Positions 38,474-48,489 of a stretch of 64,000 bases of DNA are shown one piece after another. Origin of the DNA: Niastella soli (lineage in GTDB: Bacteria > Bacteroidota > Bacteroidia > Chitinophagales > Chitinophagaceae); assembly GCF_017742245.1 (NCBI RefSeq), contig NZ_JAGHKO010000014.1, positions 413,329-477,328 of the forward strand. The letters run 5' to 3'. The translations under genes were made by a program, and so were the position numbers. The notes under the pieces were generated by a model, which was not told where the DNA came from, searched no databases, and saw only the letters and a list, made by a program, of their open reading frames with translations. Every line of letters starts with the position of its first letter. The first letter of the stretch is position 1.

Positions 38474-40966
38474 TTAATTTTTAGGATGCAGGATACTGGT
38501 GATCTTTTCTGAAACATATTTCAGGTGTGCCAACGTCATAGCATCTGTACAGAATGGCAGGTTAGCTTTACACTGTTGTGCAATTTTTTCTAAATGCATC
38601 CGTACTACTGCCGGAATATCGGTATTCGTTAAATCAGGCATTGTAGAAGTGGGCTCAGGCTTTTTGCCAGCGTCTTTAAGCACCACGAACAAATGATCGA
38701 TGAATGCTTTTTGCATTGAACGGCGGCTGGTCGTTATGATCACCGGGTTTGTACGTAATTCACTCCATAACCCGGCTGTCATATCGGTGAGCAATTCATC
38801 AACCGTATAGGTTTTATCTTTACCATACCGCATGGTTTCCATGGTCATGCGGTACAAATGCGTACTATTAGTGCAGTAGTACAAGGCATTTTCCTGTATT
38901 CGCTGGATCATTTCCTTTCTTACCGGTCTGCGGATCTTGTTCAACACCGAAGCATCGAATAACCACGATGGGGTTTGAAACACTTCTTTTTGTAAAAAAG
39001 CGACAGCCTGTTTTTGTGCGGCCTTTGGGACCAGCGTATACACATCGCCAGCTTGTTCAACCGATTTCAGGTTTTCACTAACACCGCCCAATTGCGAATA
39101 TACATGGCGGATAAGCATGCCGTACCAGTCACAAACATTATCGTACGCAGCAGCGGCATTATCGTACATGTCCATATCTTCTTTGGTCCAGGCCAACAGG
39201 TTGGCCATAACGATCTTCAGGTTTTTCAGGCCATATTCACTGGCTTTTACGGGATCATTGCCCAGGTCTTCGGTTTGTGCCCGGGGGTCTGCGGGATCAT
39301 TTGGGTTTGGACTTAATTCTGTACTGTATTGCAGGGAGTTTGTGGCGCCCTTTGCTGTAAGCACCCATTGCTGCACCTGTTTTTTTTCTGCTTCAAAATC
39401 ATTGATGCCGGTATAGGTATATCCAAATTTGATGGCCCATTTGTCGTATTCACCAATTTGGGGAATAAGACCGTTGGGTGAAATATTATCACCAGGTTGG
39501 GCTACATAGTTGTAATGAATAAGGTCCATGATGGAAGCGGAGAACCCGTTTGCTTCCACCCATTTTTTATCGCGCAGTTTTTCAGTCGGCATGGCATTGC
39601 TGGCAGCCAGATTTGGGCGAAGGCCTAAGGAAGTACCTACTTCACGGCAAATAGCGGCACGGATGAGGGAGCCCATCAATTCATTGCTGAATTTCACGCT
39701 GCGGGCCCGGGGGTCGGTTGCGGCCGCCTGGATAAAATACCAGTCGTGCAGGCTTTGTAATTTGTTATGCGACCAGCCAATATAGCTTTGTACTATTTCA
39801 CCGCTGCGGGGATCGTATACCCGGGGTGCATAAGAAAATGCTTGTTCTGAAGGGAAATAACGGATCACCTTATACCGGGCGTCTTCCAAACTCATGGTAC
39901 TGTCATTCCCCGTCCATTCTTTAGCCGTGATGGCGTTTTTGAAACCGGCCGCTTTAAACGCTTCATTCCAGTCGTTAACACCTGCAATGATATACGGCAC
40001 CCATTGTTTTGGGGTGGCAGGATCAACATAATACACAATAGGGGTGGCAGGTTCTACCAGTTCACCTCTTTTATATCTTTCCAGGTCTTCGGTTTTGGGT
40101 TCCAGGCGTTGTCTTACAATGAAGTTGCGCTCTTCCACCTTTTGCTGATCATCAGCAAACACTATATAATTTTCTTTATAAAACCCTACCCGCGGATCGG
40201 CATAACGGGGTGTCATAGGTGTTTTTGGCAGTAGCATGATAGACGTGCTTAATTCCATGGTAACGCCCACGCTGGCAGAAGCGGCTCCTCCACCCTCACC
40301 TTCACCGCCACTGGTTACACCACCGCCCATGCTAAACGTTTTTACCGTTTTTATTTCAATATTTTGCTCGCAAGGGTTTACAGAAACAATGAACGAGCGG
40401 TCAGCCGCTGAGGCTGATACATACATGCCTTTTTTGGCTTCCGGGCTGAACCCGGTTATACTGTTGTCTTTTAAAATAAAATCGGTCACCTCTATCAGTG
40501 AACTTTTATTTTCCTTACCACGGGCCTTTACGTCCATTACCATTACAATGGGATTAACCGACGCATTGTGGACCGCCTTTGAAATGGTTTCGCTGGAATC
40601 GGCAACAGCCACCATAGTGGGCACCCGCATATACAATTTAGTATCGGTGGCTTTCTCGAAGGAAACGATGATGCTGTTTACGAGTTCACCACCAAAACGG
40701 GGGCTGCCTGCAGGCACTTTTACCAGGCGGGTGGTAAAGAGTATTTCCCGGTTCAGTAAAGTATCGGGGATCTCAAAGAAATATTTATCCTCCTGCTTGT
40801 GCACGGTGAAAAGTCCCGATTTGCTGATCGTTTTGGCGTTGATAAGATCCGCGTAGGATTTGATTTTTGCAGTCTCTGTCTTTTTTACAGCGGCAGTATC
40901 CTGCGCAAAAACCGGGGTTAAACCCATCATCAGTATGCCTGAAACCAAAAGTTTGTTTACCCTCAT
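38474..40966 (-). CDS. Metalloprotease paralog without zinc ligands (pseudoprotease)
   Basis: An 830-residue exported paralog (signal LLVSGILMMGLTPVFAQ) of the protease encoded directly downstream. The two share all domains in order and long near-identical blocks (PATPIVYYVDPATPKQW, FKAAGFKNAI, LEDARYKVIRYFPSE, EKLRDKKWVEA). At the active site, however, HEVGHTLGLRHN is replaced by REVGTSLGLRPN: R441, T445 and P451 stand where the three zinc histidines should be, while the glutamate remains. The frame is intact over its full length, so it is not a decayed gene. It may bind peptide, or regulate or assist its active partner. Confidence 0.92.
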   Translation of the reverse strand: MRVNKLLVSGILMMGLTPVFAQDTAAVKKTETAKIKSYADLINAKTISKSGLFTVHKQEDKYFFEIPDTLLNREILFTTRLVKVPAGSPRFGGELVNSIIVSFEKATDTKLYMRVPTMVAVADSSETISKAVHNASVNPIVMVMDVKARGKENKSSLIEVTDFILKDNSITGFSPEAKKGMYVSASAADRSFIVSVNPCEQNIEIKTVKTFSMGGGVTSGGEGEGGGAASASVGVTMELSTSIMLLPKTPMTPRYADPRVGFYKENYIVFADDQQKVEERNFIVRQRLEPKTEDLERYKRGELVEPATPIVYYVDPATPKQWVPYIIAGVNDWNEAFKAAGFKNAITAKEWTGNDSTMSLEDARYKVIRYFPSEQAFSYAPRVYDPRSGEIVQSYIGWSHNKLQSLHDWYFIQAAATDPRARSVKFSNELMGSLIRAAICREVGTSLGLRPNLAASNAMPTEKLRDKKWVEANGFSASIMDLIHYNYVAQPGDNISPNGLIPQIGEYDKWAIKFGYTYTGINDFEAEKKQVQQWVLTAKGATNSLQYSTELSPNPNDPADPRAQTEDLGNDPVKASEYGLKNLKIVMANLLAWTKEDMDMYDNAAAAYDNVCDWYGMLIRHVYSQLGGVSENLKSVEQAGDVYTLVPKAAQKQAVAFLQKEVFQTPSWLFDASVLNKIRRPVRKEMIQRIQENALYYCTNSTHLYRMTMETMRYGKDKTYTVDELLTDMTAGLWSELRTNPVIITTSRRSMQKAFIDHLFVVLKDAGKKPEPTSTMPDLTNTDIPAVVRMHLEKIAQQCKANLPFCTDAMTLAHLKYVSEKITSILHPKN

Positions 40967-41115
40967 GGTAGCTTATATATAATTCGATTTTAAAATTGAG
41001 CTCTTAAATTTACGTTACCATTTAGCGGCCGCGGGGCCTAACAGGACGAATACAATAAAACAACTGACAAAACAAACGCGTGTATTGACAAGTGTTTCCC
41101 TCTGTAAACCAGTCC

Positions 41116-41151
41116 AATAAAACGAATGCCCCAACACTACGGTTGGGGCAT
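41116..41151 (-). terminator. Terminator between the SusCD cluster and the metalloprotease operon
   Basis: ATGCCCCAAC (41126-41135) and GTTGGGGCAT (41142-41151) form a perfect 10-bp stem with a 6-nt loop, followed on the minus strand by TCGTTTTATT. It lies 39 bp after the PKD-like gene and so splits the 20-kb locus into two transcription units. The interval 40967-41125 must hold a separate promoter, which I could not identify. Confidence 0.75.
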
Positions 41152-41189
41152 TGCCTCTCATAAGAAACTGGAAAAACATAAATCACAAA

Positions 41190-42896
41190 TCACTGAAGCA
41201 AGGCTTTCTTGAATGTCAGATCAACAATTTTATTGAAACCGGTGTAAACCTGTGATGGGGATGTGCTGATTGCACCGGTTGTTGCATCAAGATTAAAAAA
41301 GTATACTTTGTTGCCATTTCCGCTGGCAGTTTCATCGGTAGCCACCACCAGCACCTTACTTTCCGTTGCCGGATTGGTAGCAACTACTGAAGGAATAACA
41401 TAACCTGCTTTAAACACTTTCATGACTTTGATAACCGTTCCTGCAGGGAAACCAAGACTGTTAGCCGTTGCCGATGAGCGGACGCCGTTTAGCAGGGAAC
41501 AGGTATAAATGGAATCGTTGCCCCCGGTATTTCCTACATAGTAAAATTTGTCTTTGTTTGTTACATGTGTAGGAACGGCAAACATCGAAGCGGTATTAAT
41601 ACCTGGCACCTTAGCAGGGTCGAGGTAAAATTTGCCGGTGCTGGCGTCATTTTTTGCAGCTCCTGCGCCAAATGCCCCCACCTGGTAAACAAAGCTTGAA
41701 TCTTTGGTTGAATTTCTAAAAAAACAATCCCAGGTCGTTGGTGAGGTTGTTCCTAAAAAGGTGACATTATCAGCAAACAACAGGTCGCGGCCAATATAAT
41801 TCATATCAAATCCGCTGGACAAATTTGGCAGTGAGTCAGTTTTACCGGCGAAGGCAGGCATATGTTTGTTGGGTAAATCAGTTGTATTGTATAACAACCC
41901 AACTGGATTAAAGCTATATGCCAGGAAAGATTTATATTTTTGATCATACAGGGTAATAACATATCCGCCGGATTGTGTGGCATCCAAAATAAATGGGGCC
42001 AGCGACCAGGTACCCAGGATCGGGGGGCTAAATAAGATCGGTGGCGTTTTGAGGTTGGCAATACTCAGGATCCGATAATACAGGAGGCCGTCGTTGATGA
42101 GAAATTCATACGCCCCACCAGTTGTCACTTTATTTACCTGTAAATTGGGATTGGGACTTACTGAAAACCAGTTTACGATAGTGCTTGAGTCGGTAAAATC
42201 TGTACCCCGTACCTGTGTGCCGCCACCGGGATAAAAGAAAGAGACTTTTTGGGCACCTACAGTTGAATACACGTAGTTCAATACATTTACTTTATTGGTA
42301 CCCCAGGGCAGTTTATGCCCATTGGCCAGCGAATAAACATTATTGTAGATTTCTCCTCTTTTTACGCCATCGCGGGTGGTAATAACAGACAGGTCGCAAT
42401 CTTTATTTGGATCTTCCTGTAACACCAACCAGCCCTCATCGCCCCAGGGCGAGGTAATCACGTTCAACGCATATGTTTTATAATAGGACACGCCGGTCTT
42501 ATTATCGGTGGCTTTGCAAACCAGGTTGTAAACTCCTGGGGAAACCAGGATCCTGGCATTCAATAGCTGGGTATTACCCAACACATATTGGCTCGGGTTG
42601 CCCCCGGTGCCTCTCTGCGTTACCATCCATGAAAACGAAACATCATCCGACTCTATGGTTTGGTTCAGCAGCGCCTTCACCGTCAGGGTATCGCCCTGTT
42701 TTATAACAACTGAATCATTATTAATGACCATCAACCGGTTGGCATTCACCGTATCGGTGTATATAGAAAGCACATTAATATCATTATAATCATAGTTCCC
42801 CAGGTCCCGTTTGCAGGCGGCCAATGCCAACAGCATGGCGCCGCTAACCACCAACATGGTTAAAAGAGTTTTTTTGGATATCAATTTATATTGCAT
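41190..42896 (-). CDS. PKD-like family surface lipoprotein
   Basis: A 568-residue lipoprotein (lipobox ending at Cys28, LLALAAC-KRDLGNYDYND). The KRDLGNYDYNDINVLSI start and the PKD-like segment (DTLTVKALLNQTIESDDVSFSWMV and YNLVCKATDNKTGVSYYKTYALNV) are hallmarks of the Bacteroidota PKD-like family found next to DUF4843 and SusCD genes. The rest is predicted beta-rich, perhaps a propeller (KVMKVFKAGYVIPSVVATNP). It is probably an accessory surface ligand-binding protein, and is the last gene of the SusCD transcription unit. Confidence 0.85.
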   Translation of the reverse strand: MQYKLISKKTLLTMLVVSGAMLLALAACKRDLGNYDYNDINVLSIYTDTVNANRLMVINNDSVVIKQGDTLTVKALLNQTIESDDVSFSWMVTQRGTGGNPSQYVLGNTQLLNARILVSPGVYNLVCKATDNKTGVSYYKTYALNVITSPWGDEGWLVLQEDPNKDCDLSVITTRDGVKRGEIYNNVYSLANGHKLPWGTNKVNVLNYVYSTVGAQKVSFFYPGGGTQVRGTDFTDSSTIVNWFSVSPNPNLQVNKVTTGGAYEFLINDGLLYYRILSIANLKTPPILFSPPILGTWSLAPFILDATQSGGYVITLYDQKYKSFLAYSFNPVGLLYNTTDLPNKHMPAFAGKTDSLPNLSSGFDMNYIGRDLLFADNVTFLGTTSPTTWDCFFRNSTKDSSFVYQVGAFGAGAAKNDASTGKFYLDPAKVPGINTASMFAVPTHVTNKDKFYYVGNTGGNDSIYTCSLLNGVRSSATANSLGFPAGTVIKVMKVFKAGYVIPSVVATNPATESKVLVVATDETASGNGNKVYFFNLDATTGAISTSPSQVYTGFNKIVDLTFKKALLQ

Positions 42897-42915
42897 TGTT
42901 GTAACCTATTTGAAT

Positions 42916-43695
42916 TTAGTAATTGGCCTTTCCTACCTGAATAACCTGGTTATTTGCATCAGGATCAGTCAGCTTAGCCCCCGAAGGACCAACATTGCCA
43001 GGGTAATTTATCGTGATGTAATTTTTTACCAGTTGCAGATACTGAGCGGCAATCGTCGGCGCATTGGTACCGTATCCGAAAGGAAATTCCGTAACCGTAG
43101 TATCATTCACCGGGTCGTACAGGGCATCCAGGATGAGCTTGTATTTTGTTTTTGTCCAGGTGCCAAAGTTCAATACGTTGCCAGCCCAGTAAACCTGTTC
43201 GTTTAATGCCCCCCATTTGGCTGGTTTTTGCAAATAAGCCAGATTGATCGTATAGCTGGCCTTTGTAGTCATAGCTGTTTCAAAATCCTCCGTGGGTTGC
43301 AGCTTCACGTTAAATGAAAATACAGTAGTATCCATGCCCGGGGTCCGGTAAATTACCACGGGTATGGTAGTAGTCAACTTACCAGCCGGCATGGTATAGG
43401 GATTCAACAATTTATAATGCACCCCTTCAATGGCCGGTGTTCCGGCGGCAGGCAAGGTGCCTTCGACAGTAAATGTTTTTTCGCTTGCCGCGGGATCGCC
43501 TAATACATTTACCGGGATCTTCAGGGTATCTGTGGTGCGCTTTGGATATTTGGCAAAAGAATAGTTCAATGAATCACTGGCAGCACCAAAATAAATGCCG
43601 GTCTTCTGCTCAAAAAGAGCCGGTTTGTTGGGTGAGCAGGCGCTATATAACAATACGCCTGTCAATGTAAATATGGATATAATTATTTTTTTCAT
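42916..43695 (-). CDS. DUF4843 lipoprotein
   Basis: A 259-residue lipoprotein with lipobox ending at Cys20 (GVLLYSAC-SPNKPALFEQKTG). The sequence KTGIYFGAASDSLNYSFAKYPK is the conserved start of DUF4843 proteins, followed by two beta-sandwich-like halves (IPVNVLGDPAASEKTFTVEG, then VKLQPTEDFE). It lies 19 bp from each neighbour, between SusD and the PKD-like gene, which is the usual position. Role: probable surface-exposed accessory binding protein of the SusCD complex. Confidence 0.9.
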   Translation of the reverse strand: MKKIIISIFTLTGVLLYSACSPNKPALFEQKTGIYFGAASDSLNYSFAKYPKRTTDTLKIPVNVLGDPAASEKTFTVEGTLPAAGTPAIEGVHYKLLNPYTMPAGKLTTTIPVVIYRTPGMDTTVFSFNVKLQPTEDFETAMTTKASYTINLAYLQKPAKWGALNEQVYWAGNVLNFGTWTKTKYKLILDALYDPVNDTTVTEFPFGYGTNAPTIAAQYLQLVKNYITINYPGNVGPSGAKLTDPDANNQVIQVGKANY

Positions 43696-43714
43696 CCCGT
43701 AATGATTTTTTAGG

Positions 43715-45235
43715 TTACGGATTATTGTACTCTTTTTCCTGATCAGGTATAGGCCAGTTATAAGCGCCAGCCAGTTGTGCTTCCGGCGCCGTAGTACCGG
43801 TAACCTGCCGCAGGTTTTTGTTCAGGCGTTTGTAATAAAAGAAGGTCTGGCCTTCCTGAATAAATTCTTTCTGGTATTCCCGCATGATCTCGTTGGATAC
43901 GCTGTCGGTGCTAGTGATGCCGGCGGCAATCAACGGATACACGCTCCTTGACTGGCGGACCTCATTCAGGTAGTTCACGCTGGTGGTGATATCGTTTTTG
44001 CGATTGGCGCATTCGGCCGCGATGTAATACATCTCGGAAACCCTTATCAGGGGCACCATATTCTGTAAATAATAAGGCATTCCATCATCCTGAAAATATT
44101 TGCAGGGCACGTTAACAGCCGGCGTAGCCGTATTATTCTCGAACCATGAAGTATACCGGTAGTCGTTAGCACTGCCGCTGGTAGCTACGTAAAGAGCCTT
44201 CCTTTTGGTTTCAGGATCTAAGTTTAATGGGAATTTTTCTTTTGTCGAACCGAACAAAGTGATATTATTGGCTTTCACACTGCTTGAATACAATGCAAAC
44301 AACAATTCCTGGGAAAAGGTGCGGTCCTTGTCTGTATTGAGGGCCACATTGAAAGTGATCAGCTTGAATTTACCGGCACCAATAACCGCACGCGCATATT
44401 TGTCTGCATTTTCCAGGTCGCCTTTGTATAAATAAACGCGCGCCATCAACCCCTGTACAGCCCAATAATTTAAATGGTTCTGGGTGTAAGCGTGGAAAGG
44501 GTCCTCCGCACCCTTCAGCACAGCCGAAGTATCTGTTTCAGCCAGGAGGTCTTTAGCGGCAGTTAAATCCCCGATACAGGCGTCCAGCACCTCCTGTAAC
44601 GTGTTAAATGATGAAGGATTAATTCCATACTTTGTATTATAAGGAATAGCCTTATCATTCATTCCCGTTGCCGGCGACTTGCCAAACAACCGGGCCAGGT
44701 CAAAATGGAACAGGGCCCGCAGTGCCAGGGCTTCGCCTTTTACGCGGTTATAACTATCCCCGGTAAATACGTCCTTCCGCCCCTCTATCTCCGTCAGGAT
44801 ATTATTCAGGTTGGCGATGTTATTATACAAACCGCCCCAGATACCATCTATTTCAAGCTTTACTGAACTCTGGTTATAATAATAATAACCTACATTATTT
44901 ATTATCCCATCCTGCACCGTGGAGTTACTGAAATTGTCATAATCTACACCCATAACCGATACCATCCCCATGGTAAGGTCATTGGTATACAATCCAAATC
45001 TGGCGCCGGCGGTGCTGTTTTTGTCCATGCCCACATAAACTCCGGTCAGGGCATCTTTAAACCCCTGTTCTGTAGTGAACAGTGTTGACTGCGGCACTTT
45101 GTCCTTTGGAGCAACATCGAGGAATTTATTACAACCCGTGAACCCGCCTATCATCACCAGCGCTGCCGGAATGACCAGCGACCTGAAATACCGGTAGCCG
45201 TTTTTTGTATGATTATTTTTTTTATTGATAGTCAT
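43715..45235 (-). CDS. SusD/RagB-family lipoprotein (second pair)
   Basis: A 506-residue SusD-like lipoprotein. Start ATG 45235, 11 bp after the SusC stop, gives the signal peptide AALVMIGGFTGC with lipobox Cys followed by NKFLDVAPKDKVPQS; longer frames upstream run into the SusC gene. SusD features are TLFTTEQGFKDALTGVYVGM, the TPR-like GEALALRALFHFDLARLFGK, VQGLMARVYLYKGDLENADK and EMYYIAAECANRKND. It is similar throughout to the SusD at 48490-49875, indicating tandem duplication of the SusCD pair. Confidence 0.93.
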   Translation of the reverse strand: MTINKKNNHTKNGYRYFRSLVIPAALVMIGGFTGCNKFLDVAPKDKVPQSTLFTTEQGFKDALTGVYVGMDKNSTAGARFGLYTNDLTMGMVSVMGVDYDNFSNSTVQDGIINNVGYYYYNQSSVKLEIDGIWGGLYNNIANLNNILTEIEGRKDVFTGDSYNRVKGEALALRALFHFDLARLFGKSPATGMNDKAIPYNTKYGINPSSFNTLQEVLDACIGDLTAAKDLLAETDTSAVLKGAEDPFHAYTQNHLNYWAVQGLMARVYLYKGDLENADKYARAVIGAGKFKLITFNVALNTDKDRTFSQELLFALYSSSVKANNITLFGSTKEKFPLNLDPETKRKALYVATSGSANDYRYTSWFENNTATPAVNVPCKYFQDDGMPYYLQNMVPLIRVSEMYYIAAECANRKNDITTSVNYLNEVRQSRSVYPLIAAGITSTDSVSNEIMREYQKEFIQEGQTFFYYKRLNKNLRQVTGTTAPEAQLAGAYNWPIPDQEKEYNNP

Positions 45236-45246
45236 ATAAATATCTT

Positions 45247-48200
45247 TTAAAACGAAGTTGATAATCCAAAACTGTAGCTGCGTGCAAAAGGATAACTTGT
45301 TCCCCGTTCTGTTTTTATGGTTGCAAAACGGAAAGCATCGTTCTGGGTAATAGCCAGTCTTGGTGTTGACAAATGAAGTCTTTTTACCCAACCCAGGCCA
45401 GCCGGGAAAGTATATCCCACGCTCACACTGCTCGCTGCTATATAGTTATCGTCCTGTAAGAACCGGGAGGTTGACTTGGTAATCTGGTTATATGCTGAGC
45501 CATCAATAGTGAGGGCCTTGAAGGAAGCTCTGTCGCCAGGTTGTTTCCATCTGTCATTTAACACCCGCTTATCGGCATTGGTGTTGTTAAGGTTTACATT
45601 CTCTACCTTGTCAACCAGGGTCTGGTTATACAGCTGACTACCATACTGGAAAGCACAATTAAGGTTAATGAAGAACCCTTTAAAAATAACATTGGTACCA
45701 AACATCCCTTTAAGCAAAGGGGTAACGTCACCCATTGGTCTTTTATCGGCGGGGTCCCAGGTAAAGGTCTGGCTGCCATCACGCTTTTCATATACCTCTT
45801 TTCCGGTGGCAGGATCTATACCCAACGACTTCACCACCCAAATCCTACTCAACGACTGTCCTGTTTCATAGCGGGGTAATGGAGCACTCTGCAATTTGGC
45901 ATCGTCACTGGTATTTTTATTATTGGCTTTGTTGATCAACTCGATTGCTGGTGATAAGCGGGTAACCACGGTGCTGGTATGGCCCACATTACCAAATACC
46001 GACCAGTAAATATTCTGTGCCTTGTTACGAATAATGGGCGCATTTATATTTACCTCATATCCGGTGGTTTTTGTAGCCCCCAGGTTGTTCTGATAATTTA
46101 CAAAGCCTGTAGAAGGAGCAATCTCAAGCGGCAAAATAAGGTTGTTCGTTCTTTCATCATAGATCTCAACCCCTACATTGATTTTACCATTGAACAGGAC
46201 CGCAGTTATACCCAGGTTGTTCTTGAGTGTTTGTTGCCATTTCAGATCAGGGTTTGCATAGCCGTTTACAGTAGCACCCAGCTGCAGCCGGTAGTTGTTA
46301 GTTAAATTGTACAGATAAACAGATTGCCCCATGGAAGCGGCAAAGTTCTGGTTACCGGCAATACCGGTAGTGGCCCTTACCTTCAATTGCTGAATAACAG
46401 GGTTTTTAGGGAAAAATGGTTCCCGGTCTACTGCCCATGAACCACCGACTGCCCAGAAAGGCGCCAGGCGATTATTGGACCCAAACTGTGAAGAACCGCT
46501 GGCGTTGCCGGTAACTTCCAACGTATACCGGTTCAGGTAATTATAGCTTACGCTTAAGTAGGATGAAAGCGTTCTGGTAGTGGCTTTATTGGAACCGGGC
46601 CTTGTGGCTTGTCCATATCCATTGGCAAACCCCAGTTCGGTCATATTATCATACGGAATACCGGTCACTTTTACTGTTGTGGCACTGGTATTGGTAGATT
46701 GTAAAGTAACACCTGCAGAGGCAATAAAACTGTGGTCGCCTATTTTCTTATTATAGTCCATATTCCAACGGCCATCTACCACATTGTTACTGCCGCGGGT
46801 TTGTGAATAAGAGCCCAGATCTATAAATCCCGTGGACCCATTTGATTTTGCAAAGCTGGTATGGTCTGGCGGGAAAAATTGTTCAGCGCCCGGCAGGTTC
46901 ATGTTTATACTCAAAGAGGTACTCATCCGCAGCCCGTTAGCGATCGTCCATTCAAAAGCAGATCTGTTACCAAGCGAGTAGTAATACGAATAGTCTATAA
47001 CGTTCAGGAGTGCATTATAAGCCGCATTGGTAAAAGGCGCGCCCTGAAGAGCGGTCCCAATCCCCACCTGTGTATTGGCAGGTTCCAGCATTTTTGCAAA
47101 ATTACCTGTAGAATCGTAAGCCTTGAAAAAAGGGAACTGGCTCGCATACTCATTAAAAGTACCCCAGGGGGAGTTATTTCCCTTACCGTAATTTACATTT
47201 GTGTTATTTATAAAGCGGATCTTGTTTTTTGAATAGATGATCTGGTTATTCAACCCAAACACCTTACGTTCAGAGCCCTTCATTACCCCCACACTGTTAT
47301 TATAGTTAAGACTAAGCGTGTAACGGGTGAATTTGCTACCACCGCTTAAGGTTAAACTATGGTTGGTGCCCAGGCCGGTACGTACCGGTTTGTTCAGCCA
47401 ATAGGTATTTACACCGCTGCGGACCTGTTGCAGGCGGTAATCGTACCATTGGTGCAACGCTACATCCCTGTACTGGTTGGCCTTATCGGTATAGATCCCT
47501 GACAGTCGCTGTGCTTCCAGGATGCCTTCGGCATCGAGCAGATTATAGGAAGAAAGGTCAGGCGCCTGCAAATTAAAATTTACCGCATAACTTACCTGCG
47601 TTTTCCCCTGAACCGGAGCTTTGGTTTCTATAACTATTACTCCATTGGCAGCTTTTGAACCGTAAGCGGTAGTAGCCGCCGCATCTTTCAAAATAGTAAC
47701 AGAGGCAATACGGTTAATATCCATATCATAGATGGTCTGCAACGTAGTTTGAAAACCATCCAGAACGATCAGTGGCTGGTTAGGGTTTTGCAGGTATCCC
47801 GACATAATATCACCGTTGGAAACGGCCGTACTGGTAACACCAGAAGCACTTCCATTCTGCAAATTGACCGGTAAATTATTTTGTCCTCTGATCTGGAGGT
47901 TTGGCAAATTATTGGGATCGCTACCCAGTGCATTGTTTTCAGCAATCCGCACAGAAGGGTCCAGGGCAGCGATGGCTTTTAATACGTTGGTTGGGTTAAC
48001 GGTTTTCAATTCCTCGCCGGTGAGGGCCCTGGCAGCGCCGGTAAAATTTCCCTGGGGTCTTTTATACAAACCAACGTTCACCGTTACCTGATCCATCAGG
48101 GTATTAGGCACCGTCATGGTAATATTGAGCGAGGTTTGACCGGGCTTTAATTTTACTTCGTAGGTATTAAAACTTACAAACGTAACCCTGATCATGGCTC

Positions 48201-48477
48201 CTTCCGGCACATTGTGCAATTCAAAGAAGCCGTCTCTTTTGGTATTAACGGAAATCGCAGTACCTGGCACACTCACCGAGGCGCCGCCCAACAAAGCGCC
48301 ATCTTCGGTCTTTACCGTACCTTTTATCACTTCAATGGTCTTTTGCTGGGCAATAGCGGCCGCGCCCACCATCATTAAAACCAGCCATACCAGGCCCGTT
48401 CTTACCAGGTTATATTTTGGTCGCATACCAGTTAGTTTATTTTTAAAATCGTTCATAGTGGATTCAATCATTTTCAT
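45247..48477 (-). CDS. SusC/RagA TonB-linked outer membrane protein (second pair)
   Basis: A 1076-residue SusC-like transporter. A cytoplasmic basic N-terminus precedes the signal helix (LVWLVLMMVGAAAIAQQK), a carboxypeptidase-regulatory-like domain (IKGTVKTEDGALLGGASVSV), the plug (LPNLQIRGQNNLPVNLQ, then RIASVTILKDAAATTAYGSKAANG) and a barrel ending in SFGLSTSF. There is no STN domain. It shares LYxRP and the plug DAAATxAYG blocks with the SusC at 49894-53070, so the two are paralogs in one operon. It lies 12 bp after the first SusD gene. Confidence 0.94.
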   Translation of the reverse strand: MKMIESTMNDFKNKLTGMRPKYNLVRTGLVWLVLMMVGAAAIAQQKTIEVIKGTVKTEDGALLGGASVSVPGTAISVNTKRDGFFELHNVPEGAMIRVTFVSFNTYEVKLKPGQTSLNITMTVPNTLMDQVTVNVGLYKRPQGNFTGAARALTGEELKTVNPTNVLKAIAALDPSVRIAENNALGSDPNNLPNLQIRGQNNLPVNLQNGSASGVTSTAVSNGDIMSGYLQNPNQPLIVLDGFQTTLQTIYDMDINRIASVTILKDAAATTAYGSKAANGVIVIETKAPVQGKTQVSYAVNFNLQAPDLSSYNLLDAEGILEAQRLSGIYTDKANQYRDVALHQWYDYRLQQVRSGVNTYWLNKPVRTGLGTNHSLTLSGGSKFTRYTLSLNYNNSVGVMKGSERKVFGLNNQIIYSKNKIRFINNTNVNYGKGNNSPWGTFNEYASQFPFFKAYDSTGNFAKMLEPANTQVGIGTALQGAPFTNAAYNALLNVIDYSYYYSLGNRSAFEWTIANGLRMSTSLSINMNLPGAEQFFPPDHTSFAKSNGSTGFIDLGSYSQTRGSNNVVDGRWNMDYNKKIGDHSFIASAGVTLQSTNTSATTVKVTGIPYDNMTELGFANGYGQATRPGSNKATTRTLSSYLSVSYNYLNRYTLEVTGNASGSSQFGSNNRLAPFWAVGGSWAVDREPFFPKNPVIQQLKVRATTGIAGNQNFAASMGQSVYLYNLTNNYRLQLGATVNGYANPDLKWQQTLKNNLGITAVLFNGKINVGVEIYDERTNNLILPLEIAPSTGFVNYQNNLGATKTTGYEVNINAPIIRNKAQNIYWSVFGNVGHTSTVVTRLSPAIELINKANNKNTSDDAKLQSAPLPRYETGQSLSRIWVVKSLGIDPATGKEVYEKRDGSQTFTWDPADKRPMGDVTPLLKGMFGTNVIFKGFFINLNCAFQYGSQLYNQTLVDKVENVNLNNTNADKRVLNDRWKQPGDRASFKALTIDGSAYNQITKSTSRFLQDDNYIAASSVSVGYTFPAGLGWVKRLHLSTPRLAITQNDAFRFATIKTERGTSYPFARSYSFGLSTSF

Positions 48478-48489
48478 TTAACCATTGGG

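Noticed and set aside
38474..40966. Sequence error or pseudogene as cause of the lost zinc motif
   Set aside because: The three substitutions are separate codon changes with the frame, the intervening residues and the rest of the protein intact, so a frameshift or decay does not explain them.
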